Assembly (NCBI RefSeq): GCF_000373105.1 | Contig: NZ_KB890448.1 | Span: forward strand, 1 to 59,781 | Direction: 5' to 3' | DNA length: 59,781 bases | Source of the DNA: Neolewinella persica DSM 23188 | Lineage (GTDB): Bacteria > Bacteroidota > Bacteroidia > Chitinophagales > Saprospiraceae | Part shown: positions 35,550 to 44,598 of the stretch, piece by piece | Numbering within the stretch: the first letter of the stretch is position 1 | How the letters are laid out: each line of letters begins with the position of its first letter | Notes under the pieces: model-generated | Seen by the model: only the letters and a program-made list of their open reading frames with translations | What the model was told of the DNA's origin: nothing | Databases searched by the model: none | Program-made: the position numbers and the translations under genes

Positions 35550-35567
35550 TGCACCTGCGGCCGCGCC
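35550..35567 (+). repeat. 18-bp dispersed repeat, copy 12
   Basis: Exact consensus TGCACCTGCGGCCGCGCC. The GGC end points to giant adhesin 3. Confidence 0.85.
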
Positions 35568-35715
35568 TTCTTCAAGAGAGGAAAGTGGTCCCAACATTTT
35601 TTGCCTCAACCTGAGACCATCCCCTATGCCCCAGTAGTTTAAAGAAAATTCGGGACATCCACCGAATACGGAATATTAACCTATGGAAGACCCCCTCTGC
35701 CTTCTATTTTGGACT

Positions 35716-35723
35716 TATATTTG
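35716..35723 (+). promoter_or_regulatory. -7 box TATATTTG, giant adhesin 3
   Basis: Perfect TAnnTTTG, identical to the RmuC box, 112 bp before the ATG at 35836. Confidence 0.55.
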
Positions 35724-35835
35724 CAGGCAACTATATTAAGGACGACACATTTTTCGAGCAGGTCTTTTTTTTGCCTTTGAAAGCCTGGCTTTCACGCGTA
35801 CTTTCCGTTGTTTGAGCAACCTGCCGGCACAAGCC

Positions 35836-38800
35836 ATGAACATGAAGCATTTATTATTCACTCCGATTCTCCTGGTATTGGTGAGTTTTGGATTGAGTCT
35901 TTCCGCACAAAACATTGATTTACCCGTCACCAACAAGTTGGTGCCGCACGATATCTATTTTGAGGGTAACAATGAAATTACTGTAAATCTTAAAGGACTG
36001 GTCGTTGGCGACACCTACCACGTTTATCTGGTGCAGGATAAGTACAACCCTCCCGTAGCCCTGAGCAGCCTGCCAAACGATATTGCCCAACAAAGTAATA
36101 CTTACCTCATGGGGACCGTCGGAGCGGGTGTCATCTCTTTCTGTCTTGACGCCCTTGCACCGAAGCTCAATAGTATTTCCCTCGTAGTTGGAAAAAACCT
36201 CCCCCCTTCCCTGCTCAATAATCGGGAAAAGCTGGCGGGAGACACTCTGGAAGTGGAGGAAAATAACGACATAGATTTTCTATTGAATACCGTATTCCGA
36301 AAGGATACTTGTTTTGCGCTTTTCCCTGGAAGCATCCGGGGAGGAAGGCGCATTAGAGCAGACGGTACGTTCCTTGGTCAGACCGGTATTTTCAGAAATG
36401 GCGCGCCGTCCATAGGCATCGACTCGGGAATCATTATCACAACGGGCTGGGTGCAAAATGCCCCTGGTCCCAATACCCCTGCTGCTTCTCAAAATGGCCC
36501 AGTCGACTTTTTCACCACCATGAACGGCATAGATGAAGACGCAGACAGCCTCCTCCCCCCCGGAGTTGACATATATGACCTGGCCATTCTCGAGTTCGAC
36601 TTCATTCCCACTACAGACACCATCAGCTTCAATTATATCTTCTTCTCAGAGGAGTATTGTGCTGTCCTGCAGGGCAACGTTGCCAACGATGCCTTCGGGT
36701 TTATGCTGACCGGGCCTGATGGGGTCACTGTGAACATAGCCCGTTTACCGGTTAGTGACGACATCGTATCACCAGCAACCCTCAATCCGGGAACAGTAGA
36801 CGCTGCTTCTTTTCGGAACAACACTACTCCTGCATTTGATAATCCCTGTCCAGGCCCCCCTGCGGACCCCGCCAGCCTTACGGGTATCGGCTACGATGGT
36901 TTCAGCACGGTTCTTACCGCTCGCGGAGCAGTAACTCCCTGTGCCCGGCACACGCTAAAAATCGTGGTACTAGACGCTGACAACGCCCTTAGCGACAGCG
37001 GCGTCTTGCTGGAAGCCGGTTCCTTCCTGGCCGGCCTGGTCAACAAGCCAGAACCCAACACCACCGCTCAGGTAGATGTACTTCAACCCGTGGAAGGTTG
37101 CGATACCGCCATCATCAAATTTACCCGGCGTACGCTAGACGAACCTTTCATCAACCGTCCCCTACTCGTCAAGTATAACATAATCCCCTTCTTCGGTGCA
37201 GGTGCTACGGAAGCAACCCGGACAGAAGATCCTGGTAATACTGCAGGTGCGGACTACCTGCTTCCCGCTTCACCCTTCGTCATTCCTGGCGGCGATACCT
37301 CAGCGGTGCTTAGTATCCCGATCCTTGCCGATGCTGATTTCGGAGAAGGCCTGGAAGCCTTCATTATTCGCTACGATGGTACTTGCGACTGTTCTGAAAA
37401 CGCGGATACCTTCTGGATTCAGGATGCGGTCAACTACACCGTAGACATTGGCCCGGACCTAACGCTTTGCGCCGGAAATGACGTTGAACTAACCGCAACT
37501 CCTACTGGAGGGAACGGGAACTACACCTTTTCGTGGCCTAACCTTGCCGACACCAACCGGGTGACCTATACGACTACTGGACGTGATACCACGATCATTG
37601 TCAACGTCACCGACGAGTGTGGCCTGATGGGCACTGGCTCGGTCGACATCCTGGCACCTGATTTCTCAGCTACCACGGTAGGCGACTATTCCCTATGTTC
37701 AAACCCCACTGCAGATGTGCTTGTTGACGTAGGCGGGCTAGGGACCGGACCATTCATCATTACCCTTTGGGTAGACTCGAATAACGTAGTCACCTCTACA
37801 GATTATCAGGTGACCGGTGACACCACCTTCCTCTTTGAAATCGACGCAGATGTGACGGTAAGTTCCATCACCGATCTTAGTGGTTGTGGGGGTGCCGTTT
37901 CTCAGGACACCGCCCGAGTTCGCTCCGCCGACGTTCTGTTTACTGACGTTGTTGAACTGGCAGTTTGTGATCAACCCGTAGGATCGATCAGGATCAACAC
38001 CAACGACGGAAACAATAATTTCACCTTTGACTGGCTGGACGATCCCAGCGAAACAACGGGGACCAGGACTATGCTGCTTCCCGGTACTTATGAAGTCAGC
38101 ATTGCTCCGGTCATTGACCCGGCTTGTGCACGCATCGTACGCTATGACCTGAGGTCTCCTGCAGCTTTGGAGATAGACACTTTCAACTATACCATTCCTA
38201 CCTGTGCGGGTGAGACCATCACCCTGGCACCAATTGTTGTGGGTGGCACGGGAGATTACACCTTTGTCTGGCCGGATAGTATGACGACCGACAGCCTGTT
38301 GACCATCGTCACGCAGCCCGGGCTAAATATTTACCCGGTGATCGTTACGGATTCCTGCGGCAGAGAGGCTTCTGGTTCCGTAGTGCTCAACCTGCCTGTA
38401 TTTAACGTCGATATGAGTGGTCGTTATTCTCTTTGTAACACTGGTGCAGTAACCATACCGTACACCATCTCCGGCCCGGCAGATACCTATTCCGTTGAAA
38501 TCCAAATAGATTCCGCAGGCATAAGTCGTACCCGTATCCTAGCCCGCCCCCCGGGAGTAAGTTCGTTGACGTTTGACTACCCCGCCGACATTACAATCAT
38601 CGGAATTACCAATGGAGATGGCTGTGCTGGCGATACGATCATGGGTACGGCAAGTGTTGCCGATCCTGACATCAGGTTTAATGTACAGGTCGATTCCGTT
38701 ACCTGCAATACCGGAAACGACGGACAGATTACCCTAACGGACCCGGCAAATGTCCCGGTTACCTTTACCTGGGACGACGCTGGCCCGGCAACAGCCATCA

Positions 38801-41800
38801 GAACGGGACTTTCAGCCGGCAGCTATACTGTAACAATAACGGATGCCGCTGATGGGACCTGTTTTCGTGACACCACCATTCTGATTGAGGAGCCCATGGC
38901 CCTTTCAGTTTCCTTGATACGAGGAACGGCAACTTGTCCGTTCGAACCAGACACCCTCGGCCCTCTGGTAATGGGCGGAACAGCGCCTTACTCCTACTCC
39001 TGGCCCGACAGTATGGCGACGGATAGTTCATTGGCCATTGTTACCCTTCCAGGAACAAACACCTACCAGGTAGAGATAACGGATGCTTGCGGAGAAATGG
39101 CTTTTGCCTTCGTCTCCTACACATTTGAAAATGTGCAGGCATCTATATCCGGCACCTTCGGAGTATGTAATGCACCGTTTTTTGTTGATGTACCTGTCAC
39201 CTTTTCCGGCAGCACCGGTTACACCTTTACCCTCCGGGAAAACGGTATTGAGCGTACGCTGGTGGTTACTGGAGATACGACGTTACGCTATACCACTGCA
39301 ACCACCATTGAACTACTGGAAGTCTTTGGTGCTGATGGATGTGCCGGACGGGCAAGCGGGACAGCACGGGTCATCGATGCAGATTTTGTAGTAACCAATG
39401 CCGGGAACAACGTAAACTGCCGTGGTGGGAACGACGGAGCGCTGGACCTGACGGTCAACGGTGATCCTTCTGCATACACCTATGCCTGGGAACGCGCGGG
39501 GCTTTCCGGCCCTAACCCTACCGGCCTCTCAGCAGATACTTTCCGGGTCCGGATTACGGATAATTCCCCCAGTGCGTGTTTCTTCGATACATTCTTTGTC
39601 GTCACTGAACCTGAACTGCTAACCCTTAGTGTCAACAACACTCCAGTAACCTGCCAGAACGAACTATCGACCCTGATTCCTACGGTAGGTGGTGGTACTC
39701 CACCATATTCTTATAGCTGGGATAATGCTACCGGAACGGACAGCTTATATCAGGTTACAACCGTTGGTGGCTCTACCAGCTATCCGCTTGTGGTTACTGA
39801 TGCCTGTGGCGTTTCGTTAAGAGATACAGTTCGCATCGTCCTCAGCGACACCCGAGCTACCACGGCAGGTAATTTCTCCGTTTGTAACGCACCGTTTAAC
39901 ACCAATGTCCCCATTATCCTTACCGGCACCGGTCCGTTCACCTTCGTTGTTCGGGAAAACATGGTGGACAGGACCATCGTAGCGACGGGAGATACCAGCC
40001 TGAATTATACGGCGGAAACTACTGTCCAGTTAATTTCGGTGATGGGTGCTGACGGCTGCCCCGGCGTTGCCGGAGGTATTGCCAACGTAACGGATGGGGA
40101 TTTCAACGTAGTGCCTACAGTGACTGACGTCCTGTGTCAGGGCCAGGCAACTGGCGCGATCAGCGTAGTGGTAAATGGAAATAACGCTGCGTACAGTTTT
40201 ACCTGGGACACCCCCGGCTTATCCGGTCCTGACGTCTCCGGGCTCCGAGCCGGGACGTACAATCTAATGGTCACTGACCCAACCCCCTTCGCCTGTACGT
40301 GGGACACTACATTCACCATTCTTGAACCTGCCTCCGCAATCACCTTATCAGCAGACAGCATCAGAGATCTAACCTGTGAATTATCTGGGTATGCTTCCGC
40401 CGTTTATTCCGGCGGAACCGGTCAGCTTTCCTACAGGTGGAGCAACGGTACTGCCACGAGTGAGCTTGGGGAAGCAGACCCCGGCACATATACCCTTTCG
40501 GTTACCGACGAGAATATGTGCCAGGTCACGCAACTCTTCAACATCCAGGACCGTAGAACCGTTGTTTTTGCCGCCATTTCAGCCTCGGCTGATTCGCTGA
40601 GTTGCAGATTGACCTCCATCAACCTCAGTGCCCAACAAAATACCTTCGTAGTCGACTATCAATGGGAAGACTCGGCGGGTAATGATCTGGGGACCAACCG
40701 TCAATTGATGGTCTCTATGACCGGCAGGTACTTTGTCCGGGTCACTAACCCAGCCAATGGCTGTACGGCCATTGATTCCATTGATATTGGCCGAAGTGAC
40801 AACCTCCTGAACCTGGAGTTACCAACACAATACGAGATTAACTGTACGAATTCGACTGTAGACCTTACCGTTAGCCACCCGGGATACACTGACCCCGTCG
40901 ACTACGAGTGGCGTCTTAACGGCTCAGTGGTTGGTACTGCGGCAACCCTGCCCAACACCTCAACTACCGGTAATTACGAGGTGGCCGTAACCAGAAGGGA
41001 CAATGGCTGTCCTACAACTGTTCAAACCTCGGTAATCATTGACCGGGCCGATCCAGTTGTATCCGTTCCTGCACCTTCAGTCTCTTCTACCTGTAGAGAA
41101 CCGGAAGTTTTGATTGGGGTCGTAGCCAATGGACCCTATCGATTTGAATGGGTTACACCAAACGGGATGATCATCGGATCCACTAATGAAGCAACCGCCC
41201 TGGCAGGAGGTGCCGGTACGTACAGTGTACTGATCACTGACACCCTGAATGGCTGTACGACCACCGAATCCATTTCCGTCGTTCTCAATGGTTCAACACT
41301 TGCACCAAATGCGGGTACGGACCAACCGCTGATCTGTAATGGAAGCGGTACCGTGCTGAACGGTAGTGCCTCCCCCCGGTTAAATGGAACGGAGGTACGC
41401 TGGTACGGACCAGCGGGCGATGTAATCGGAGAGGGACTTCAGACCTTTACCTTCGAAGAAGGTCAACATATTCTTGAAGTGATCCACCCGGTGTCAGGCT
41501 GCAGCAGTTTTGATACGGTACAGGTATTCTCAGAAGCGGCGACTTCCGTCAGCTATTCGCTGCAGCAACCACCCTGCCCTGAAGTAGGCGGTCGCCTGTT
41601 TGTGACGGATGTAGTTGGACTGAATGGTCCGTTCACCTACAGCAGCCCAACGGGAGAAACCGAACCCTTCGGTTTTGGCCTGCGTGGTCTTCGGGTCGGG
41701 ACAAACGTTCTGGTCGTTACCGATCAGTTCGGTTGTGAGCTACGAGACACGTTTCAGATATTTGAAGGTGGTGAATTTACCGGAACGGCTGAAGACGTCG

Positions 41801-42327
41801 TTATCCGGCTAGGTGACGATGCTGTATTAGGAATAAACACAAACCGTACGGATGGTGAATTAGCCAATTGGACCTGGGGAAACATCAGCGATACGCTTAC
41901 GTGTCTGACCTGTCCTGACCCCGTAGTCGCCTCCCCCTTAGAAACCTTCATTGCCACGGTCACGGTAACGGACACCAACGGATGCGTCCTCACCATGCGG
42001 CAAAACGTAATTGTTGACGAAGAGGACCTGATTTATATGCCTACTGCTTTCAGCCCGGCCAACGCGGATGGAATAAACGACGTGTACACTGTATTCGGCA
42101 ACGCCGAATTTGTGTCTAACATCAACTTCCTCCGCATTTTTGATCGCTGGGGCAACCAGGTATTTGGCAACATAGACTTCCCGGTAAATGACCCAAACGA
42201 GGGGTGGGCCGGGGTCTCCCCCGGTGGACAATATGCTCCCTCAGCCGTGTATTCGTACGTCGTCTCCTATGAACGATGGGACGGAGAAACAGAGGTTCGC
42301 AGTGGTTCTTTCACACTTGTCCGCTAG
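35836..42327 (+). CDS. Giant adhesin 3: choice-of-anchor L domain and tandem Ig-like modules with T9SS type-B domain
   Basis: A 2163-aa secreted protein, the largest in the window. The signal peptide is at about 1-26 (LLVLVSFGLSLSAQ); an upstream TTG start at 35812 is less likely. A choice-of-anchor L domain spans about 150-420 (GIDSGIIITTGWVQNA, LAILEFDFIPTTDTISF, NYIFFSEEYCA, GVLLEAGSF). A region follows that resembles Calx-like sheets. Four super-modules of about 239 aa follow, each with CNAPF/SLCN, GADGCAG and PYSYSW landmarks; two successive copies are exactly 717 bp apart at the DNA level. More Ig-like domains lead to a type-B sorting domain (PTAFSPANADGINDVY, LRIFDRWGNQVFG, ending SGSFTLVR). 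It is probably a surface adhesin; the ligand is unknown. Confidence 0.92.
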   Translation: MNMKHLLFTPILLVLVSFGLSLSAQNIDLPVTNKLVPHDIYFEGNNEITVNLKGLVVGDTYHVYLVQDKYNPPVALSSLPNDIAQQSNTYLMGTVGAGVISFCLDALAPKLNSISLVVGKNLPPSLLNNREKLAGDTLEVEENNDIDFLLNTVFRKDTCFALFPGSIRGGRRIRADGTFLGQTGIFRNGAPSIGIDSGIIITTGWVQNAPGPNTPAASQNGPVDFFTTMNGIDEDADSLLPPGVDIYDLAILEFDFIPTTDTISFNYIFFSEEYCAVLQGNVANDAFGFMLTGPDGVTVNIARLPVSDDIVSPATLNPGTVDAASFRNNTTPAFDNPCPGPPADPASLTGIGYDGFSTVLTARGAVTPCARHTLKIVVLDADNALSDSGVLLEAGSFLAGLVNKPEPNTTAQVDVLQPVEGCDTAIIKFTRRTLDEPFINRPLLVKYNIIPFFGAGATEATRTEDPGNTAGADYLLPASPFVIPGGDTSAVLSIPILADADFGEGLEAFIIRYDGTCDCSENADTFWIQDAVNYTVDIGPDLTLCAGNDVELTATPTGGNGNYTFSWPNLADTNRVTYTTTGRDTTIIVNVTDECGLMGTGSVDILAPDFSATTVGDYSLCSNPTADVLVDVGGLGTGPFIITLWVDSNNVVTSTDYQVTGDTTFLFEIDADVTVSSITDLSGCGGAVSQDTARVRSADVLFTDVVELAVCDQPVGSIRINTNDGNNNFTFDWLDDPSETTGTRTMLLPGTYEVSIAPVIDPACARIVRYDLRSPAALEIDTFNYTIPTCAGETITLAPIVVGGTGDYTFVWPDSMTTDSLLTIVTQPGLNIYPVIVTDSCGREASGSVVLNLPVFNVDMSGRYSLCNTGAVTIPYTISGPADTYSVEIQIDSAGISRTRILARPPGVSSLTFDYPADITIIGITNGDGCAGDTIMGTASVADPDIRFNVQVDSVTCNTGNDGQITLTDPANVPVTFTWDDAGPATAIRTGLSAGSYTVTITDAADGTCFRDTTILIEEPMALSVSLIRGTATCPFEPDTLGPLVMGGTAPYSYSWPDSMATDSSLAIVTLPGTNTYQVEITDACGEMAFAFVSYTFENVQASISGTFGVCNAPFFVDVPVTFSGSTGYTFTLRENGIERTLVVTGDTTLRYTTATTIELLEVFGADGCAGRASGTARVIDADFVVTNAGNNVNCRGGNDGALDLTVNGDPSAYTYAWERAGLSGPNPTGLSADTFRVRITDNSPSACFFDTFFVVTEPELLTLSVNNTPVTCQNELSTLIPTVGGGTPPYSYSWDNATGTDSLYQVTTVGGSTSYPLVVTDACGVSLRDTVRIVLSDTRATTAGNFSVCNAPFNTNVPIILTGTGPFTFVVRENMVDRTIVATGDTSLNYTAETTVQLISVMGADGCPGVAGGIANVTDGDFNVVPTVTDVLCQGQATGAISVVVNGNNAAYSFTWDTPGLSGPDVSGLRAGTYNLMVTDPTPFACTWDTTFTILEPASAITLSADSIRDLTCELSGYASAVYSGGTGQLSYRWSNGTATSELGEADPGTYTLSVTDENMCQVTQLFNIQDRRTVVFAAISASADSLSCRLTSINLSAQQNTFVVDYQWEDSAGNDLGTNRQLMVSMTGRYFVRVTNPANGCTAIDSIDIGRSDNLLNLELPTQYEINCTNSTVDLTVSHPGYTDPVDYEWRLNGSVVGTAATLPNTSTTGNYEVAVTRRDNGCPTTVQTSVIIDRADPVVSVPAPSVSSTCREPEVLIGVVANGPYRFEWVTPNGMIIGSTNEATALAGGAGTYSVLITDTLNGCTTTESISVVLNGSTLAPNAGTDQPLICNGSGTVLNGSASPRLNGTEVRWYGPAGDVIGEGLQTFTFEEGQHILEVIHPVSGCSSFDTVQVFSEAATSVSYSLQQPPCPEVGGRLFVTDVVGLNGPFTYSSPTGETEPFGFGLRGLRVGTNVLVVTDQFGCELRDTFQIFEGGEFTGTAEDVVIRLGDDAVLGINTNRTDGELANWTWGNISDTLTCLTCPDPVVASPLETFIATVTVTDTNGCVLTMRQNVIVDEEDLIYMPTAFSPANADGINDVYTVFGNAEFVSNINFLRIFDRWGNQVFGNIDFPVNDPNEGWAGVSPGGQYAPSAVYSYVVSYERWDGETEVRSGSFTLVR

Positions 42328-42344
42328 TGGCATGATGCGATTCA

Positions 42345-42362
42345 GGCGAGGTCGCAGGTGCA
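42345..42362 (-). repeat. 18-bp dispersed repeat, copy 13
   Basis: The plus strand reads GGCGAGGTCGCAGGTGCA, 17 bp after the giant adhesin 3 stop, GGC end toward that gene. Confidence 0.75.
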
Positions 42363-42448
42363 AGGGAGGGGTTTTAGGAGCAGGGTTCCGAACCTCCTGG
42401 TCCGGTTTGCAACTACCGGACCTTAAGGTCCAATACCAATGTCCAACA

Positions 42449-42479
42449 TTGACAAACTACCTGGCGTAGTATACCTTTG
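42449..42479 (+). promoter_or_regulatory. Promoter of the lipoprotein-pyrF operon
   Basis: TTG (42449-42451) and TACCTTTG (42472-42479) with a 20-bp spacer. The ATG at 42497 follows by 17 bp. Confidence 0.65.
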
Positions 42480-42496
42480 CGCCAAATTTGAATAGC

Positions 42497-43114
42497 ATGT
42501 TCCAAGCACTACGGTTTACCGTCCTCCTTTTTTGCCTGATCAGCTTTTACAGCTGTGGCGATGCCACAAAGGTTCCGGCTGAAGAAGAGGAGATCCTTTC
42601 TACTACCCTCGAGGGTGGAGATACCTCCGTTCAGGTAATGAAGCTGGATTACATCGACCTGGATCTTCCCGAACGTCACTACCTAGTCTTTCGCCAGGAA
42701 CTTTCGTTCCTGGACATGAATGGTTTCCTGGGTATGGAAAGCGAAGCACTTTCCGTTGCCGCCACCAAGGGAGGCATTGTTGCCACCGGCCCGATGACCG
42801 CCCTGATTTACGTCTGGGACACCGATCGTGGCTGGGGAGATGCAGCCGTCGCGCTCCCGGTAGCTGCCGGCACTAAACTACCACCGTACGTCACCATCAC
42901 GCTGCCCGCAACCAAAGCCATTGCATTAGACTTCAAAGGCACCTACGAGGCGCTGAGTGCGATGCACGTGAGCCTTGACCAGGAACTGAAGCGTCGTGGC
43001 CTGGAACATGCCTTACCCAGCATCGAAGAATATACCGTTGGCCCACTTCAGGCGGAGGATCCCAACGATTTCGAAACCCGGATCATCTACCCCTACATAA
43101 TACCTGCCCAATGA
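42497..43114 (+). CDS. Lipoprotein with GyrI-like / effector-binding domain
   Basis: A 205-aa predicted lipoprotein. A hydrophobic signal ends in the lipobox FYSC (about residues 19-22, mature Cys then GDATK). The remaining about 170 residues resemble the GyrI-like small-molecule-binding (SOUL/effector-binding type) fold. The segments are LVFRQELSFLDMNGFLGMES, TALIYVWDTDRGWGDAAVALPV, AIALDFKGTYEALSAMH and ETRIIYPYI near the end. Export as a lipoprotein is unusual for this cytosolic fold but recurs in Bacteroidota. The ATG at 42497 is preferred to a TTG at 42488. It overlaps pyrF by 4 bp (ATGA), so the two are co-translated; a functional tie is unclear. Confidence 0.75.
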   Translation: MFQALRFTVLLFCLISFYSCGDATKVPAEEEEILSTTLEGGDTSVQVMKLDYIDLDLPERHYLVFRQELSFLDMNGFLGMESEALSVAATKGGIVATGPMTALIYVWDTDRGWGDAAVALPVAAGTKLPPYVTITLPATKAIALDFKGTYEALSAMHVSLDQELKRRGLEHALPSIEEYTVGPLQAEDPNDFETRIIYPYIIPAQ

Positions 43115-43920
43115 CCCGTGCCCAACTATTTGAACAGATAAAGCGCAAAGAGAGCTTCCTTTGCGTCGGACTGGACGCCGACCCAAAAAAAATACCCGCT
43201 CACCTGAATGGTGATGTTTTGGCCTTCAACCGCGCCATCATCGATGCTACCAGGGATCTGTGCGTAGCCTACAAGCCCAATACGGCGTTCTACGAAGCCT
43301 TGGGACTGGACGGCATGCGCATCCTGAAAGAAACCATTGATTACATCGGTGAGGAACACTTCGTTATTGCGGATGCCAAACGCGGAGACATCGGTAACAC
43401 CAGTCGGTACTACGCCAGCTTTGCCTTTCATACCCTGGGGGCCGATTCGGTAACCGTCGCCCCCTATATGGGGGCGGACTCAGTAGAACCCTTCCTGGAA
43501 TACGACGGTAAATGGGCCATTCTGCTGGCCCTTACCAGTAATAAAGGGAGCCAGGATTTCCAGCATGCCAGCCAGGATGGTGGTCAGCCATTGTACGCCA
43601 AAGTGATGAAGCGTGCCACTGAATGGGGCAGCGCCGACCAACTTATGTTCGTCTGCGGCGCAACTCAGGCGGAGAAATTTGCCGAGCTTCGGGCGCTTAC
43701 GCCCGACCATTTTTTCCTCGTTCCGGGCATCGGGGCGCAGGGAGGCGACCTGGAAGGCGTTTGTAAGCACGGCATGAATGATCATTGTGGTCTGCTGGTG
43801 AACAGCAGTCGGGGAATCCTCTACGCAGGTGAAGGTGAAGACTTTATGGATGCTGCCCGCGCCTCCGCCCTGGCCCTGCAGCAAAAAATGGCGGCTGCCC
43901 TGAAAAAATACCTGCCATAA
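43111..43920 (+). CDS. pyrF: Orotidine 5'-phosphate decarboxylase
   Basis: A cytosolic enzyme that decarboxylates OMP to UMP, the last step of pyrimidine synthesis. It is 269 aa, the longer class found in Bacteroidota and mycobacteria. It has FLCVGLDADPKKIP (substrate Asp), VAYKPNTAFYEALG (Lys), the catalytic DAKRGDIGNTSRYYA (Asp88, Lys90, Asp93) and VPGIGAQGGDL with NSSRGILYAG at the phosphate site. The start overlaps the upstream lipoprotein stop by ATGA. It is followed by tRNA-His with its own promoter. Confidence 0.97.
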   Translation: MTRAQLFEQIKRKESFLCVGLDADPKKIPAHLNGDVLAFNRAIIDATRDLCVAYKPNTAFYEALGLDGMRILKETIDYIGEEHFVIADAKRGDIGNTSRYYASFAFHTLGADSVTVAPYMGADSVEPFLEYDGKWAILLALTSNKGSQDFQHASQDGGQPLYAKVMKRATEWGSADQLMFVCGATQAEKFAELRALTPDHFFLVPGIGAQGGDLEGVCKHGMNDHCGLLVNSSRGILYAGEGEDFMDAARASALALQQKMAAALKKYLP

Positions 43921-43946
43921 AAGTTTTATCGTTGCGGGGAACTTTT

Positions 43947-43954
43947 TATCTTTG
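43947..43954 (+). promoter_or_regulatory. -7 box TATCTTTG, tRNA-His
   Basis: Perfect TAnnTTTG, about 50 bp before the tRNA. A TTG lies at 43932, closer than usual. Confidence 0.55.
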
Positions 43955-44004
43955 CGGCGCTTTAATACTAAGTATGAATACAACTGAGTCCAGCCCAGAT
44001 AAAT

Positions 44005-44079
44005 GGTGATTGTAGCTCAGTTGGTTAGAGCGCCGGATTGTGATTCCGGAGGTCGCCGGTTCGAGACCGGTCTTTCACC
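44005..44079 (+). tRNA. tRNA-His (anticodon GTG)
   Basis: A cloverleaf with D-arm GCTC-AGTTGGTTA-GAGC, anticodon arm CCGGA-TTGTGAT-TCCGG with GTG at 34-36, and T-arm GCCGG-TTCGAGA-CCGGT. The encoded G at -1 and C at 73 are the tRNA-His identity pair. CCA is not encoded. Acceptor-stem positions 5-68 and 6-67 are both T-T mismatches, which is unusual. An 11-bp perfect inverted repeat flanks the gene. Confidence 0.9.
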
Positions 44080-44097
44080 CTAACTGACTCAGTTGTT

Positions 44098-44137
44098 AAC
44101 CCCGGTAAGCCTTGGCTTGCCGGGGTTCTTTGTTTTG
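44098..44137 (+). terminator. Rho-independent terminator after tRNA-His
   Basis: AACCCCGGTAAGCC and GGCTTGCCGGGGTT form a 14-bp stem (one G-T pair) with a TT loop region, then TCTTTGTTTT. Confidence 0.88.
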
Positions 44138-44157
44138 GGGGTAGCTTCTCATTTCGA

Positions 44158-44410
44158 CTAGTCCAGTGTAAACTAAATTTTCACTGTTTTTTTACTTGTC
44201 GCGTAGCGACTGCACTTGAGTTGCCTGGGACAAGGAGGAACGACGCGGTCCCAGGTAACGAAAGTGCCCTTTTTATTTGACGACGCTTAGCGTCGTACCG
44301 CTAGCGGTAAGTCCGTTACCCCGGACTTCGTCCAGGGTAACTATTGTGTATTCGCTACGCGAAATTTGGGCCCCTCTAAATTTCTAAAAATTTAGTTTAT
44401 ACTGTACTAG
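44158..44410. mobile_element. Putative 253-bp element with 24-bp terminal inverted repeats (MITE-like)
   Basis: CTAGTCCAGTGTAAACTAAATTTT (44158-44181) matches the reverse complement of 44387-44410 at about 21 of 24 positions. Inside are five hairpins in a row: GTCGC-GTA-GCGAC (44198), TGCCTGGGAC paired to GTCCCAGG (44222-44256), ACGACGC-TTA-GCGTCGT (44280), TACCGCTAGCGGTA (44296), GTTACCC/GGGTAAC (44313-44341) and TTCGC-TAC-GCGAA (44351). There is no ORF. I see no clear target-site duplication. Alternatives are a structured RNA or a decayed insertion sequence. Confidence 0.5.
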
Positions 44411-44598
44411 GTCTATCTTTAAGTCGACATGACCTTAGGACGATAATCGCGATAGTTTCTATGGAAGTCATTTTTCTCCTCGTTTGCTTTTTAAGCAAAA
44501 AAAGAAAACGCATCATTTTTATTGTAATTTGCAATCACCTATATACAAACCAAATGTACTTTCCTGTTGGAATGGATTCTAAACCTAAATATTAATCC
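44411..44598. other. AT-rich spacer
   Basis: 188 bp, clearly richer in A/T than the flanking housekeeping DNA. A TTTGC-TTTTTAA-GCAAA hairpin lies near 44484. No gene is seen. Confidence 0.4.

Larger units (their letters stand above)
35521..35835. other. Spacer between PorP/SprF and giant adhesin 3
   Basis: 315 bp with repeat copy 12, a TATATTTG box and a GAAAGC-CTG-GCTTTC mini-hairpin near 35778. No gene is seen. Adhesin 3 therefore probably has its own promoter. Confidence 0.5.
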
